Assembly (NCBI RefSeq): GCF_026210795.1
Contig: NC_089434.1
Coordinates: forward strand, 5,332,001-5,396,000
Origin: Rhizophagus irregularis
Lineage: Eukaryota > Glomeromycota > Glomeromycetes > Glomerales > Glomeraceae
Direction: 5' to 3'
DNA: 64,000 nucleotides
Position numbers and translations under genes: made by a program. Below, piece by piece: positions 45,851 through 58,438 of the stretch; the stretch's first letter is position 1, and every line of letters starts with the position of its first letter. Below the pieces are notes generated by a model that worked only from the letters and a program-made list of their open reading frames with translations, searched no databases and was not told the origin of the DNA.

Positions 45851-47064
45851 TGAAAGTTCACTTTTAACAATCGACATGAGGTATGTTGTTTAAAAATTTT
45901 AAATGTTACTTAATGTTACTTCCAGATGGTCTTTTTTTTAAAAAAAATTATATATATGTATTTATTTTCTAACTGTTTTAATGGTCTTTTTTTTTCAGTA
46001 CAAAAATGTCTTTTGCGCTTTGGTAGTTTGGTTTAACTAAATTAGGTTCTTTACTTGTTGTCCCCAGACCTACCCTTACTTTATTATAACGAGTTCAATA
46101 GTTTTATTTATTCATTAACTTTAGACACTTTTTGGTAGTATAGTAATATTCCTTTTAACAATGACATAATTAACATGAATAACGTATAAATATATTATAC
46201 GTTTGTCGAATGGGAAAGAAATCTAATATCCAGAAGAAAAAATTTTAACTCTTAATACTTTTAAAATACACATTTTTATATTCATCTTATATTTCTTTAT
46301 ATCATCTTTAATCTTTATTAAGACTACACAAGTTTTGTTATAATTGATGAAATTTGATAATTAATTATTCATTAAACAATGAACATATTGACGTACTTTT
46401 ACGTCTAATGGTAATACCATCGATGTAAGAACCTATTTCCAAACCGCGCACAATATGCGATGCGTTATTGTAAGAAGAAACATTTTCCTTCCTCTTGAAG
46501 TCTGCGACGTAATTCCGGTATAACAAAAACAATTAACAACAATCGCTTGGTAACTACAATAATGAATCAGTTAGGCAATGTTACAAGCACAAAAATATCA
46601 CAAGGGCTCTCTCATTTTTGGTAAATTTCTCCTTTAACAATTAACATAGTGTTATTTAAAATTTTTACATGTTTCTTTACATTTTTAAAGAAATAGGATC
46701 TTTATATTCCTAATTATTTTAATTATTTAATAATTTTTTTTTTCCATAGAGAAATATTTATACCTGGCGTACCCGCCGAAACATTTCCCGTTTAACAAGG
46801 GACGTAAATAACGTAATTTATTGAAGATGGACGAAAGAATAGAACCACTATAACGTAAAATCAACCCAAGAATTTTTATTTTTTATTTGACAACAAGCAA
46901 TTGATTTGGTCAACATATTGGACTAAATTCTGTTGAGGCTTTCAAAAAAAATATATATATGTATATATATTTTTTATTTACCGAATTTTGCAGTATATAA
47001 GCACACGTTTTTGCACTTAATGCCGGCCAAGATCCTCATAATTCTGGCCAAAATAGCCAGGAGT

Positions 47065-47566
47065 GATTATTTTTGGGGGTGCTTAATTTTGGGGGTGCAT
47101 TTTAGTCAATGCAAAGCAAATTGACTTGTTTTTGGGGGTGTATTTTAGTCAAGCAAATTGACTTATTTTTGGGGGTACTTAATTTTGGGGGTGCATTTTA
47201 GTCAAAGCAAATTGACTTATATGTGGGGGTACTTAATTTTGGGGGTGCATTTTAGTCAAAACAAATTGACTTATTTTTGGGGGTGCATTTTAGTCAAAAC
47301 AAATTGACTTATTTTTGGGGGTGCATTTTAGTCAAAACAAATTGACTTATTTTTGGGGGTGTATTTTAGTCAAAGCAAATTGACTTATTTTTGGGGGTGC
47401 ATTTTAGTCAAAGAAAATTGACTTATTTGTGGGGGTGTTTATTTTTGGGGGTGCATATTAGTCAAAGGCTCAAAGCAATTGACTTATTTTTGGGGGTGCT
47501 AATTAAGAATTTTAGTCAAAGCAAATTTGACTTATTTGTGGGGGTGCTTATTTTTGGGGGTGCTTA
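47065..47566 (+). repeat. 38-bp minisatellite with GGGGGT blocks
   Basis: The unit is approximately TTTTTGGGGGTGCATTTTAG, then TCAAARCAAATTGACTTA. I count 16 GGGGGT blocks. Each full unit contains AGTCAA and TTGACT, so every repeat can form a small hairpin next to a five-G run. Some units have an inserted TACTTAATTTTGGGGGT half-unit. Confidence 0.9.
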
Positions 47567-47570
47567 CTAA

Positions 47571-48035
47571 CAGCATGGCGGACATGCTTATATCACCTTA
47601 CCAATCATTTGCCGATCACATAATTCATGATTTAAAATTTATTGCAATATATGATAATTCATAATTTTTTGCCAATCATCAGACAAAATTTGATGGGCAG
47701 AAATGAATATGCATGGGCAAAACTCAAAACTTTGCTTATATTATGTAGAATCTATAAAAAAAATAATGCAGTGATCTGATTCATAATGCAGGTTTTTTAT
47801 TAGTAATATTTAGTGAATAATTTCATAAAATGAATAAATATATGCCAAATAATAATAAAAAAAAGTTTTTAATGAAATTTAATATATAATAAATTAAAAC
47901 CAAATTTAAGTTATTTGTGAAATTCGAGCATATAAATTTTTTTAGCAACGGTATTTATATTATGTAATATAATTGAATAAATGATCGACAAATGATCATC
48001 AGTATTGTGATAAATAGGGATGTCCGCTATGCTGC
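47571..48035. mobile_element. Foldback/TIR element, about 465 bp
   Basis: The ends CAGCATGGCGGACATGCTTA (left) and CAGCATAGCGGACATCCCTA (right, reverse strand) are inverted repeats. No transposase is present and no target duplication is obvious. The minus-strand frame at 47999-48214 is incidental. Confidence 0.65.
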
Positions 48036-49554
48036 AAAATACGGTATTTAAAAGCTTTGGACGATAATCGCTTGGTAGTTTGGACCGAGTGAAAAAATCG
48101 ATCTAGACCAGCAAAATTCTGGTGCTTTTGCCTTTCTTCTTTTTGTCTTTCATGTTTAACGATCAACAAGAGGTAAATTTGCGATGATGTATTTTGCCTG
48201 CCCTTTGTTAGCAATCTATTAAAAAAGAAAATAAACGCCTAAAGTCAATTCTAAAGTCGTCCAGTGAGTACAACCAAGAAAGTTACGTACGTCCAGTTCC
48301 TGGTGTATTTAAATGTCTTTGTTTTAATGAAATAATATCTTTATATTTATTTTTTTTCAATATAGAAATATCTGTACCTGGTGTACCTGGCTATCTTTCT
48401 CATACATGTTCAATTATATTCCTTTTAACAAGGGTATAATTAACGTAAATACTGTAATTACACAATTATTATTTATTAGTCAAACCCTTCTATAGTTACC
48501 TTTATAAAATTCCCCTTTATAAGTATAGTCATATATCATATGACTTTTTTATAATTACACTTATTTTTTTTGTCCAAGAGTACGAGAGGAAATGAAAATT
48601 TATTTATTGAAAAGAAATGAGTTATAGTATATCAACTTTTTATTTGAAGTCCGGTTACGACCCGATTTCCGACGGATGATTTAAGAGTTATGCAGAGTTA
48701 TTACACTAAACACGCTGTCGGGAAAAATGTCCTGTAAGCGCAACCGAAAGGAATTTGTCAGCAAATTATAATTCTTAATTTGCTTGGTAGTTTGGGCCAA
48801 GATCGATATAAACCTGAAAATATCACAAGAACTTTTTTCTTCTCACATTAAAAATTGAGGTAAATTTTTAAAATGTTTCTTTTTTTTTTAAAAAAAAATG
48901 ATCTTTACATTTCTAATTATTAATTTTTTCTTTCATTAAAGAAATATTTATACCTGACGCACCTGCCAAAATCCGCCAGGCATCCCCTCTCGAGTATTTT
49001 TTTAATTATACTCGTTTGATTAACGTACATAACGTAGTAGAAAATCTAAGCATTGCCAATTAAAATTTAGCAATGATACTTGCGTCATCTAAGGAAAAAT
49101 ATCTATATTTCTCACATTTTTTGTAACACGTGGTATGTTATTTAAATTTTTAGATAAAAAAAAATTGTTACTTTCGATCAAGTGATTAACTCCGTTGTTT
49201 TTGCCTATTAAATGATTAGAAACGTGAGGGTAAATCACATGTTCCATTATGTTAGAAAAAATTGAGACATATATAAGCTGGGGCGTATGGACGTAGAAAC
49301 GGGAAACGGGAAAGGACGAGAGCGCCGCGTGCGCTTTGTTAGCAAAAACGTCAATGTCAAAAAAGAAAGTAAGGTTACAAGAGGCTATTAAACCCCTGAA
49401 GTCAATTCTAAAGTCGTATCATATCAGAATATTTCCGCCGATCTGTACAACGGGACATTTTATAAGGGAGCATTGTAAATTTGACTAAGTTTACGATGAA
49501 AGATCTAATTGGTACGAAAATTTTGAATTAACAAGTAACAACATTCGAGCTAGG

Positions 49555-49600
49555 ACTTGATGACTTCTCAGGTAATGCTTCGATCCGGGTGAAATCCGTC
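49555..49600. other. Single hAT-like terminus
   Basis: GTAATGCTTCGATCCGGGTG resembles the terminus TAGTGTTTCGATCCGGAT of the MITE at 60649. No partner end was found, so it may be a truncated relic. Confidence 0.3.
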
Positions 49601-49945
49601 ATCTAAATTAATGATTTAATCTGAATGAAAGAAAATTATAAGAAAATCACCAATCAATATTGTTGTTATTAAATTCTTTTTTAACTCCAAGATAACTCAA
49701 CTCCAGCAATTGTTAAATCAACACTAATTAAACTAAAAAGGCTGTAAAGAAAATGAAAGCAGAGATCTTGAAAAAAAAAAATATATATATATATTTTTGT
49801 ATATACACAGTAAAAACTTTTAATTGATTTTACTTTAATATAAGGTAAATTTAAACTTTTTTTTGAGTTAAGAAGAGTATTTATCTTAGAATGTTAATAT
49901 ATTTTTTTTTTTAATCCAGGGATTTAATTAGTAAATTTCTTAATA

Positions 49946-50140
49946 GTGTTAAATGGTTTTTTATGTTCTCAATGGTTGGATACTTCTGCATTGAATACTA
50001 AAAGAATTTTAGCAATTGAGGGAATCGTCGGTTTAATTGAGATATCAACAATTGTTAAATTCGTAAATGCAAACTACCACAAACATATGAATATTACCAA
50101 CTACAACTATCCTCACCCCTATATTCAAAAGAAAGAATAA
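49946..50140 (+). CDS. Possible terminal exon or ORF fragment
   Basis: A TTTCTTAATAG acceptor-like sequence precedes an open stretch encoding LNGFLCSQWLDTSALNTKRI, LAIEGIVGLIEISTIVKFVN and a Tyr/His/Pro-rich end before TAA. The middle is hydrophobic. There is no ATG and no recognised family. Confidence 0.3.
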   Translation: MLNGFLCSQWLDTSALNTKRILAIEGIVGLIEISTIVKFVNANYHKHMNITNYNYPHPYIQKKE

Positions 50141-53100
50141 TACCATCGATTTAGGCGGGCTGAATTTTCACATCTCAGTTCCGACTAAAAATGAAAAAGA
50201 TGAAATATTAGATTCATTAAAATTAATAAAAAAAAAATATGGATTTCCGATTTCTTACCAAGAAAAATATTTGATTTCCTACCAAATTCACGTCCATACT
50301 CGTCTAAAAAAAAGGAAAGGAGAGTGAAAAGGGAAGGGGAGAACGAAAGAGAATGGGGAAAAATGAAATGAATAGGGAAGGGGAAATCATTTAGCGGCAT
50401 ATTTCTTAAACACTTACAAATGAGCGTTTAATCTATCCTTGCGTCGTTACAAGGAAAATTTTCTACCTCTCATCAGTTAGTTTCATCCATTTTCCAAATC
50501 TTTAATACCTTGACAAAGCTTTAATCCAAAAAAATTTTCAAAAATTATTTTTTCTAAAAATCTTCTCAAATGACTGTTGTAGATTGAATATTTTTAATAA
50601 TTACTATAATATTAAAAATTTTAAGTTTACTAAATTTAATCCAAAAAAAACCAGGCGTGGAAGAGCATCTTGGAGTGGAATGACAGGAGGTGTTCGACCA
50701 AAAATGTGATGGAAGATTAGGAATTTTGCGAAGTCCAATGAGGTTGACAGCGTCACAGATTGTGTCCTGAAAGACTTTATGTTTTCTCGTAGAATATTTA
50801 GCATCGTTCAGCAGTACAGCGGCTTTGAAGTTTAGGAGCATATATTCATAATGGTGGTCCTTCATTTTTTACTTTACTATACCTATACCTGCTGTTTCTT
50901 ATCATGTAATCTTTTAATGATATTCCTTTGATGTAATTAACATAATTAATATAATTAATGTATTAGTATTGTTTGGGAATTGAAAATAGGAAACTCAAAC
51001 TTGTTTTTACCTTTTAAAAACTATTATGTTCTATATGATGATATGGTTTTATATAATGAATCAGTTAATATTCAAAAGAAAATTTTAAAATAAAATACTT
51101 AATGAAGAGTTTTGCTAACTTGCCTTCTGGGTTAAATAACTTGGGTTAAATCACCCCCTAAAATTTATCAATAATTTTTTTTTAAAAAAAATTTATTTGT
51201 TATTATTCATTTCACTTTATATAGATTTTATTTATTTGAATATTATAGATAGAGTATAATGATCAAGTTTTCTTACATTTTGACAATGTCTCATTTTTTA
51301 TTGTAATCATAATTTACATTTTTTTTTGAAAATTCGGGCAAAATTATATAACTGATTGTATAAAAATTTACTAATAGGTTAAATTATTCTGATTAAATCA
51401 CCTTGGGTTAAAACTAGTCTTATATCTTAATGAAAATAAAATTTAAGTATTTTGGTTATGCAGCTTAATAAAGAAAATAAAGAAAATGACATTATTATAT
51501 GACAAATCATCTGATTATACTAATTAAAAGTCTAGAAAAATAGTGTATTTATGTTGTATATTTGAAATTGATCAAAAAAGAATTAAGGATTTAAAAATCA
51601 AGAATATGTTAAACTGAATTTTATATTGTTTTTTCTTAAAAACAATTTTTATAGGAATTTCAAAGTTAGCTGCTAGTTTTTTTTTTATAAATAAAAAATA
51701 GATAATTTAAAAAATTAAAATTTTCAATTTATTAAAAAAAAGAAACAAAAAATACATTTTTTTAATAAAGAAATTTTTAATGAAAAGTTTTTCTTATCAA
51801 AGAAATTCTAACCCATCTTTTTAATTAACTAAAATAAAAAAACAATTTCCAGTTTTTTTTTTTAATAATATAAAAAACTAATTGTTAGTTTTTTAATATA
51901 GAAAATACCAATTTTTGGTTTTTTTTAAAAAAAATCAAATAAAAAATGATTGTAAATTAAAACATTTAAAATATTTTGATAAAAAAAAAATGTTTTTTAT
52001 AAAGAAATTTAAATTAATCAATAGTTTAACAGATAATCCAATTATTTATTAACATGTGTATTAAAGAAAAAGAATATATTGTTATATAAATATAAATAAT
52101 AAGTAATAAAACAATAATATTTTTTTACTTTTTAAAATTACCAATTGCATTAAAAATATTAATTATTATACAATTATCCTTTCACAAATATCTATAAAAT
52201 ACAAAAGTAAAATTATCATTATATAATTATTCAAAAATTAAAAAGTTTACTGTACTTATCTAATATATATTTTAAATTTTATTTTTTTTTTGCTTTTTTA
52301 GTTTTTACAATTATTTTAGATAATAAAATAATTGCAAAAAACTGATTTTTAAATTTAAATTTAATTGAACTTGCTTTTTTTTTATTAATAAAATCAAATT
52401 ATAACTTGTTTTATATATATTTAAAGTAATATTTAAAAATTATATAACAGTTATTCAATAACTTAAGTATATTTAAGTATTTAAATAAGCTTTTAATAGT
52501 TATTTGTTTAGCCAAATATAATATAATTAAAAATTTAATTGGATGAAATTTAACTGAATTAAAATTATAAATTATGCCAAATTTACACAAATTATTACTA
52601 TATATTAAAAAGAAATTAAATATTATTCAAATATACTTTATAAATTTAAATGATATTTGAATATATTTGATTTAAAAATTATTTCAAAGTTTTATTTAAC
52701 TCAAGTTAAACTAAATCTAAATTGGTAATTTTAATTTTAATATTAAATTATAAAAAACCTATATAATTATATTAATATATTATTAGATACAGTTATTTGA
52801 AAATTTAATCCAATTTTTTAAAAATTAAAATATTAATAAATATTTTTGATATATATTAAATTTCATTATTTATTACTATTTAGAAGTTTGGATTAATTTT
52901 CAAAAAAAAAATAAAAATAAAAAATAGTAGTAAATAGTTTTAATATCTTAAAATTCATCTTTATTAATAAAAGCAAAAAAAAATATTAGTAAATATTCTT
53001 AATTTCTTAATTACTTTTTTGCATATTTTCATATTTTGGAAAATGGATTAATTCACTATTTATTATAAAATTTACTGTAATTCATCAATTTGATGAAAAT

Positions 53101-53285
53101 TATAAAAATTTCTAAAGTTTAAATTGATTTTTATCAAAAAAAAAGTAAAAAAGAATATTAATAAATATTTTTGATTTAAAAAAAAAATTCCTAGAGCCAA
53201 CTTTACCTTTTATAGTATTTTATTAACAAATAAATTTTGATTAACATATGATAAAGATAATCTCTTAAAGACACATTCGAAATTT
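50141..53285. other. Mostly gene-free AT-rich region
   Basis: Bases 50290-50400 are purine-rich. Two overlapping minus frames at 50566-50865 are open in a slightly GC-richer patch but are not recognised. From 51000 to 53200 the sequence is homopolymer-rich A/T DNA with no gene. Confidence 0.45.
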
Positions 53286-53289
53286 TTAA

Positions 53290-55068
53290 ATTCGCAGCCC
53301 TTCAGGAGTTGACTTCTTATATTACTTAATGCGTGGTTTAGTGCCGTCATCTTGGAAGACGTCCTTAATTTTACCGATATCAAACCACAAAACTTTAATT
53401 ATAATATTAATAATACACGCCCTATTACGCTTCTTTGATTGTATCAGAAAAGCGATCGCCAACTTGGTTACGAATAGGCTTAGCAGATAACAATGCCCTA
53501 AAAGGACTTAATTTCTGTGGATTAAAGTTGAAAGTACTATCAATTCTTACCAGTATCAAAAGACTCCAGAGAAATAAAAAGAATTATGGATAGCGGCGCG
53601 AGATAAAAAAAAGTAATAAGGTCCCGACAAGGTTTAGTGTTCAACAGGCTGGACATCATGGGGTCACTCAGAGTCGTAGACGATTATTTCTACTTGTTTT
53701 TCGAAACAAGGTTCAATTAATGTTTTACTACCAGATGGCACATCATTCACATATAACCATTGAAGAAAGCTTATGATTCTATAGGATAGAAGGATTGTCC
53801 TTAGCACTTCGATAGAATTGACGTTCCTCCGCGATGTCCGAACTTGCTTTTATCAAACACTCTTCCAAAGAGTGGAAGAAGACACAAAATTTGAAACTCG
53901 AATTCGAGAAGCTATCCAAGATGTCTTCTATTGAATTATTCATCTTTTTATGTATAGAAAAATGAGTGTCCTTACTTATATGGAACAAGTCCACAGTTTG
54001 TAGTCAACGATGAAATAGATCAGGGCGACGCACTCGATTACATGCCTACTCATCAAGAGTTAAAGTCATGTGGCAACTGACACTTGTATTTGGATAGAGA
54101 GGTAGATAGATAGATAGACAATCCTCAACCTAAACAGGAGCTATTAACAGTACGAAACAAGTTAGACATAGATTTTCAATTAATTTTAATTTTAATTAAT
54201 TGGCGTATAAAGAAATAGCATCACAAATGGGCGACATAGATTTAGAAACATAAATATCAATGGGCGCGGCTTTCATTGTTCAAGAAACTAATCAATCAGT
54301 TAACGCACGGACTTCCAAACACGAAATGCAGCAGAACACTCATCGTTAAAAGTTAACGAGTGTACACATGAACTAACTGGAAACGATCTCGAATGATCTC
54401 GAATGGGATATAACTTGGAGCATCTTCGAACAAATCAAAAGCTTCAAATGTGATTCGATGACTAAACACAAAATTTTCATATTTGTTACTAAACTATTTT
54501 ACAACCTTCTTCCTACTGCATATATGTTAAAAAGAAGGAAAGACGCGCTTTACGAAGATCTAACGTGTCCATCATGCAATTCAGCCACAGTTGAAACGAC
54601 AGCAATTGCCTGATTTATAGTAATCAAAATCATGAAATACACCGCTGCACTTATGAATTGCGGTTAATGCTGCGATTATTGCTCCGGAGTCAGCCAAATA
54701 AGTCCAAATAATTTCTCGGAAAAATTCGAACCTTTTTTCAAACAAGACATCAAAACGAGACTTCCGCGTCATATCAAAGCTGACGATGAGTAAACTCAGG
54801 ATATCAAGATCTAAGGCGCTAGCGTATTTGACGCACTTCTAGTCACACTTATTGAATTATTTAAAGAACTCGTATGGATTCTGAGATGCAAAAATATGAT
54901 CAATGGGGAGAAAGGACACAACATCGTGGTGCACGACAAAAGGGCCTCCTCATCACAATTTCCGAATATACATACGAACGAATCGAGCATACTTGACGTG
55001 CATATAATATATTATATAGAGATGAGAATTATATTGCTCAATCAAGTTTATAATAGTATATAAAAAGA
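53290..55068 (+). pseudogene. LINE ORF2 relic (reverse transcriptase, RNase H, C-terminus)
   Basis: Segments follow the order of a non-LTR retrotransposon polyprotein. PSSWKTSLILPI (about 53345) and CIRKAIANLVTNRLS (about 53445) correspond to early reverse transcriptase motifs. ELWIAARDKKK (about 53582) matches the region with the first catalytic Asp. VNDEIDQGDALDY (about 54003) matches the D-G-x-x-Q-G block. MGAAFIVQETNQS (about 54255) begins RNase H; KLFYNLLPTAYMLKRRKDAL and CPSC (54495-54580) form the zinc-binding end; LIELFKELVWILRCKNM (about 54850) is the C-terminal helix. Stops and frameshifts are frequent, and no YADD motif was found. It is a second, longer copy of the family at 30556-31566. 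Confidence 0.75.
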
Positions 55069-55880
55069 AAAAAAAGGTTGAGTACGATGAGTCGGCGATT
55101 CTATAACATTGTGTTATAGTGTTATTTTAGTAGTAAGATTTTTTATTATATCATCAAATCAATTCATTATTTTTATTTTAATTTTAATTAAATTATAAAT
55201 TAATATTCTTTTTTTTCCTTTTTTTTTGATTACAGGTAATCTTTAAAAAGAGATTGTGTTATCGGTCATAGCTGTGATCCTATAACTCTGTGAGTTTTAA
55301 ATTTAGTAAGAATTTTAGGGTTGGCAAAGATATTGTTATGGAGGAACTGTTTCAATTTTTAAACGCGAGAAGTAGCATGACCAACAATTGCAAAACGGGT
55401 AATTGTTGCATAATTAAACTGATAATATTTTTGATTATAAAATATTCTTTGGTCAGCTTTAACAAACGTACGGAAAACCTTTATTAGACGACTAAAACTG
55501 ATGCCAGTCAGGCCAATCAGAAGAAAAAGAGCAAAAAAAACTGATGGTCAATCAGGCCAATCAGGCCCGAAAGAACTGATTAGCAAAACGTCAGGTCCAA
55601 ATATGAGGGGCTAATGAAGTCTACCTTTTTCGGTCGAAATTGGGTGTGGGCGAGTAGTGACCATTGAATAAAATAAGGGTGATGCACCTGTCGGCCCTAT
55701 TATAGTGAGATTAGTCGCATCATCAGTACAAAACCAACAAGTAAATTAAAAAAGTTGGTGGGAAGAAGGATAAGATGAAGAAGCTGATGATAATGGCGAG
55801 ATTCAATGTCTATTTTGGTAAGTATTATACATTACTTGTGTATATATATATTATTAAAAAAAAAAGATAATAATCGTCTT
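55069..55880 (+). other. LINE flank and short open pieces
   Basis: After an AT-rich gap, a TTGATTACAG acceptor-like site precedes text whose open frame (55290-55487) includes VMEELFQFLNARSSMTNNCK. Bases 55500-55600 repeat CAGGCCAATCAG three times. TTTTGGTAAGTATTATAC at 55814 looks like a splice donor. No product is recognised. Confidence 0.3.
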
Positions 55881-56147
55881 TTAGGATCGATATATCTTGG
55901 GTCGGATCTTTTTATATTTCTTCAGGTTGTAGGAAGGAAATTCTAGATTTTTGGGTATGTCATAAGCTATCTCGCTCTTTCCCCGATGATTTCGAATTAC
56001 ATTTCTAAACAATCTTTTTTTCTTCGTAAAGGATATATTTATTCGCATGATGTATAATGGGCATTGTACACCAATTTGGATTGAAGACAGAGTCTTCAAC
56101 ATCATCTTTGAAAGAATACAGTAAATTTTACCATTAGATTCATACAT
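55881..56147 (-). CDS. Hypothetical 88-residue basic protein
   Basis: This is an ATG-started minus-strand frame: MYESNGKIYCILSKMMLKTL at the start, RNVIRNHRGKSEIAYDIPK in the middle, and a lysine/tyrosine-rich end KKYKKIRPKIYRS. The codon use and basic C-terminus look coding-like. No domain is recognised. It could also be the last exon of a decayed gene. Confidence 0.35.
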   Translation of the reverse strand: MYESNGKIYCILSKMMLKTLSSIQIGVQCPLYIMRINISFTKKKRLFRNVIRNHRGKSEIAYDIPKNLEFPSYNLKKYKKIRPKIYRS

Positions 56148-58120
56148 ATTACACGATTAGATCAAAGTGATGATGTTATTTTCTCGTATGGAAAGACTGA
56201 AATATTTTATTGTTATACATTATATATATTAATTGATTAATTTTATTCGTTATTATTTATAATATTATAATATGGCGTAATAGATCAATACTATAGGTTT
56301 TGTTGAAACAAAAGAATTAGTATTAGCAAAAATTGGAATCATTGCCAGAGAAGGAAAAATCAAAAAGATGAATGGCGAAAAAAAACCCATTTTATTTTTA
56401 TTTTATGTATCAAAGGTTAACTAATAATTAATAAATTATTAAATCATACGGTTAAATGCATTTTTTTTTGTGATCTCATGGATTAACAGTTAATTTCAGC
56501 CATTTTAATGTTAACATTTAGCAATTTCTGAATACTAAAATTGAATAATAAAAACAATCGGAGGTTGGAACACTATACCGTGCAATGAAAAAGCCCTCCC
56601 CCTCTTTTTTGGTGCTATTGAAAAAAATCTTTTATTAAAATTGAACGACGAATTGAAAAAATTGAGACACGAAATGCAATATTACATTATTTTAACCTAA
56701 AATCAATTTATTAAAAAAATTTTGGCGTTCATTATCTTGTTTAATGATAATTTTGCTTTTGTGTTGAAAAAAGGACAACTGCATGCGTCGCGTAAAAGAC
56801 TTCACCAACAAATTAGAAAACGTATATTTTCCTTAGACTTTTCCGAACTAACTCAAATTACATTGATTATGACTATAAAAAAAAAAAAAATTTTTTTTTG
56901 AGTTTTTCCCCAAAAATTTAATGTTTAATGATGTTTAATGAAGATCTTTTTTTTTTATCATTTTTATCACTAAAATTTCCCACAGGATTGTTTTATTGTG
57001 TTTCCGAATGATAGACCGTTTAATAGTCCAATATTGGCTTATCTGTTGTTTATATATCCGTTTTGTCTCTTTAATAAGTAATTTCTTAATAAATGAATGA
57101 AACTATACTTGTAAATGTTTGGTTACAATATTCGCCTCGTTTTTAGGTGGATCTGAGTGTGTTAAAATACTTAAATATCACATCAATACAAAAATATACA
57201 TTATAATAGCAGGCAGATAATTCTGCCTGCACATTGAATATCATAATGAGATAACAACAACAACGAATAATATTTTTTTTATTTATTTTATATAACTGAT
57301 AAATACATCAGATTCAGGTATTAAACAGGTATTTATATTTTAAGATCGAGGTTATATTAGTCCGAAATATTCCGGAGGGAAAAATCATAAAAAATTAATT
57401 AAATTAATTTATACCGTTTAAAATAACGCGTATAAATTTTTTTTTTTTTTCAAATACTACAAAAATTTTTTTTCAGATTATCGTAACTAATTTGTAATTT
57501 CATTTTAAAAAGCATGAGAAAATTTTTTATAATATATAAATACATAATTAGAAATTCATGAAAGATTTAAACGAGTACCTTAAAGGATATATTTAATACA
57601 ACTAATAATGATCTAGAATCTTTAATCAGTTCTTAAATAGAAATATCTTTAATCAGTTCCTAAATAGAAATAATAACTTCACCATTTAATAACCCGATTA
57701 GGGAGAAATAGATAGAGGGTACGAATTACAAATTGATCATTTGTTAATGCAATGTGATTGTAATGTCTTTCAAAAGAACATTATTAATACAAAATCCTTT
57801 GTGCAATAGAAAGTTATAAAAACAAATTTCATTGTAACATAATAAAACTTTCAGGATTATCTTTTAATGTTTTTAAAACAAGGAAATTTACGCGGAATGA
57901 TGTGGAATGATTGAGTAATGTTTATTTCAAATTTCATTGATAAAATGAAATGACATTAAAAACTTACCTTTTTAATAAAAGGAATTCCGTTCCAAGTTTG
58001 TGAATATATTCTATTAGTAAATTTCAAGAATATAAAATGGGCTCCTGTTCTTGCTTGTTAATCAAAAAAAAAAATAATAAATAATAAAATTCAAAATAAT
58101 ACACTCTCTCCTTATTTTCC
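56148..58120. other. AT-rich intergenic region
   Basis: No supported gene was found. An open piece without ATG at about 56697-56895 (+; GQLHASRKRLHQQIRKRIFS) is basic but unrecognised. The last 60 bases lead into the HMG gene. Confidence 0.4.
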
Positions 58121-58132
58121 TAAAAACATAAA

Positions 58133-58438
58133 ATGGCAGATACAAATATCCGTGAAACTCGATATAATTTCAGACCTCGAGCTCAAATGGGAAAGATACC
58201 TAAAGTAGCCAATTGTTTTCTCATATTTAACTCCAATCTTAGGCGATCAAAGCCTAAATACGTGTCGATGCCCGCCCTCGATTTCATAAGACGCTCTTCC
58301 CACGAATGGAGGAGACTTCCGGAGAAAAGAAAGTCCTTATACCGTCGCGAATATGAGATCAAAAAATACGACCTCGAGAAGTCATTCCAGGCATCTACTA
58401 GTCCCCAATACAGTTACATGGATATTTTGAATATGTAA
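58133..58438 (+). CDS. HMG-box protein, MATA_HMG-like
   Basis: This is a single-exon 101-residue protein. After a short N-terminus (residues 1-20) the HMG box covers about residues 21-86: KIPKVANCFLIFNSN, then SMPALDFIRRSSHEWRRLPE and KRKSLYRREYEIKKYDL. The P-x-x-x-N-x-F-L-I-F start, the W-x-x-L-P core and the Y-x-x-E-Y helix are typical of fungal MATA_HMG boxes, which bind DNA in the minor groove. Such intronless short genes are strongly multiplied in arbuscular mycorrhizal fungi, so a sex-locus role should not be assumed. The ATG follows CTAAAAACATAAA, and polyadenylation-like AATAAATAAATAAA lies about 200 bases after the stop. Confidence 0.88.
   Translation: MADTNIRETRYNFRPRAQMGKIPKVANCFLIFNSNLRRSKPKYVSMPALDFIRRSSHEWRRLPEKRKSLYRREYEIKKYDLEKSFQASTSPQYSYMDILNM

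Larger units (their letters stand above)
46000..49430 (+). repeat. Degenerate large tandem array
   Basis: Four blocks share CCTTTTAACAAGGG-like and AATTAACGTAAATAACGTA-like text (about 46150, 46787, 48420, 49005). Three of them are preceded by AAATATTTATACCTGRCGYA. GCTTGGTAGTTTGG-like text recurs at about 46018, 46545, 48068 and 48781, and CTAAAGTCAATTCTAAAGTC at about 48240 (with a variant at 49397). The unit length varies because of insertions (minisatellite 47065-47566, TIR element 47571-48035). No coding capacity is evident. Confidence 0.5.

Noticed and set aside
50566-50865. Two overlapping minus frames in a GC-richer patch
   Set aside because: They overlap in different frames with no start context, splice partner or family resemblance that would choose one.
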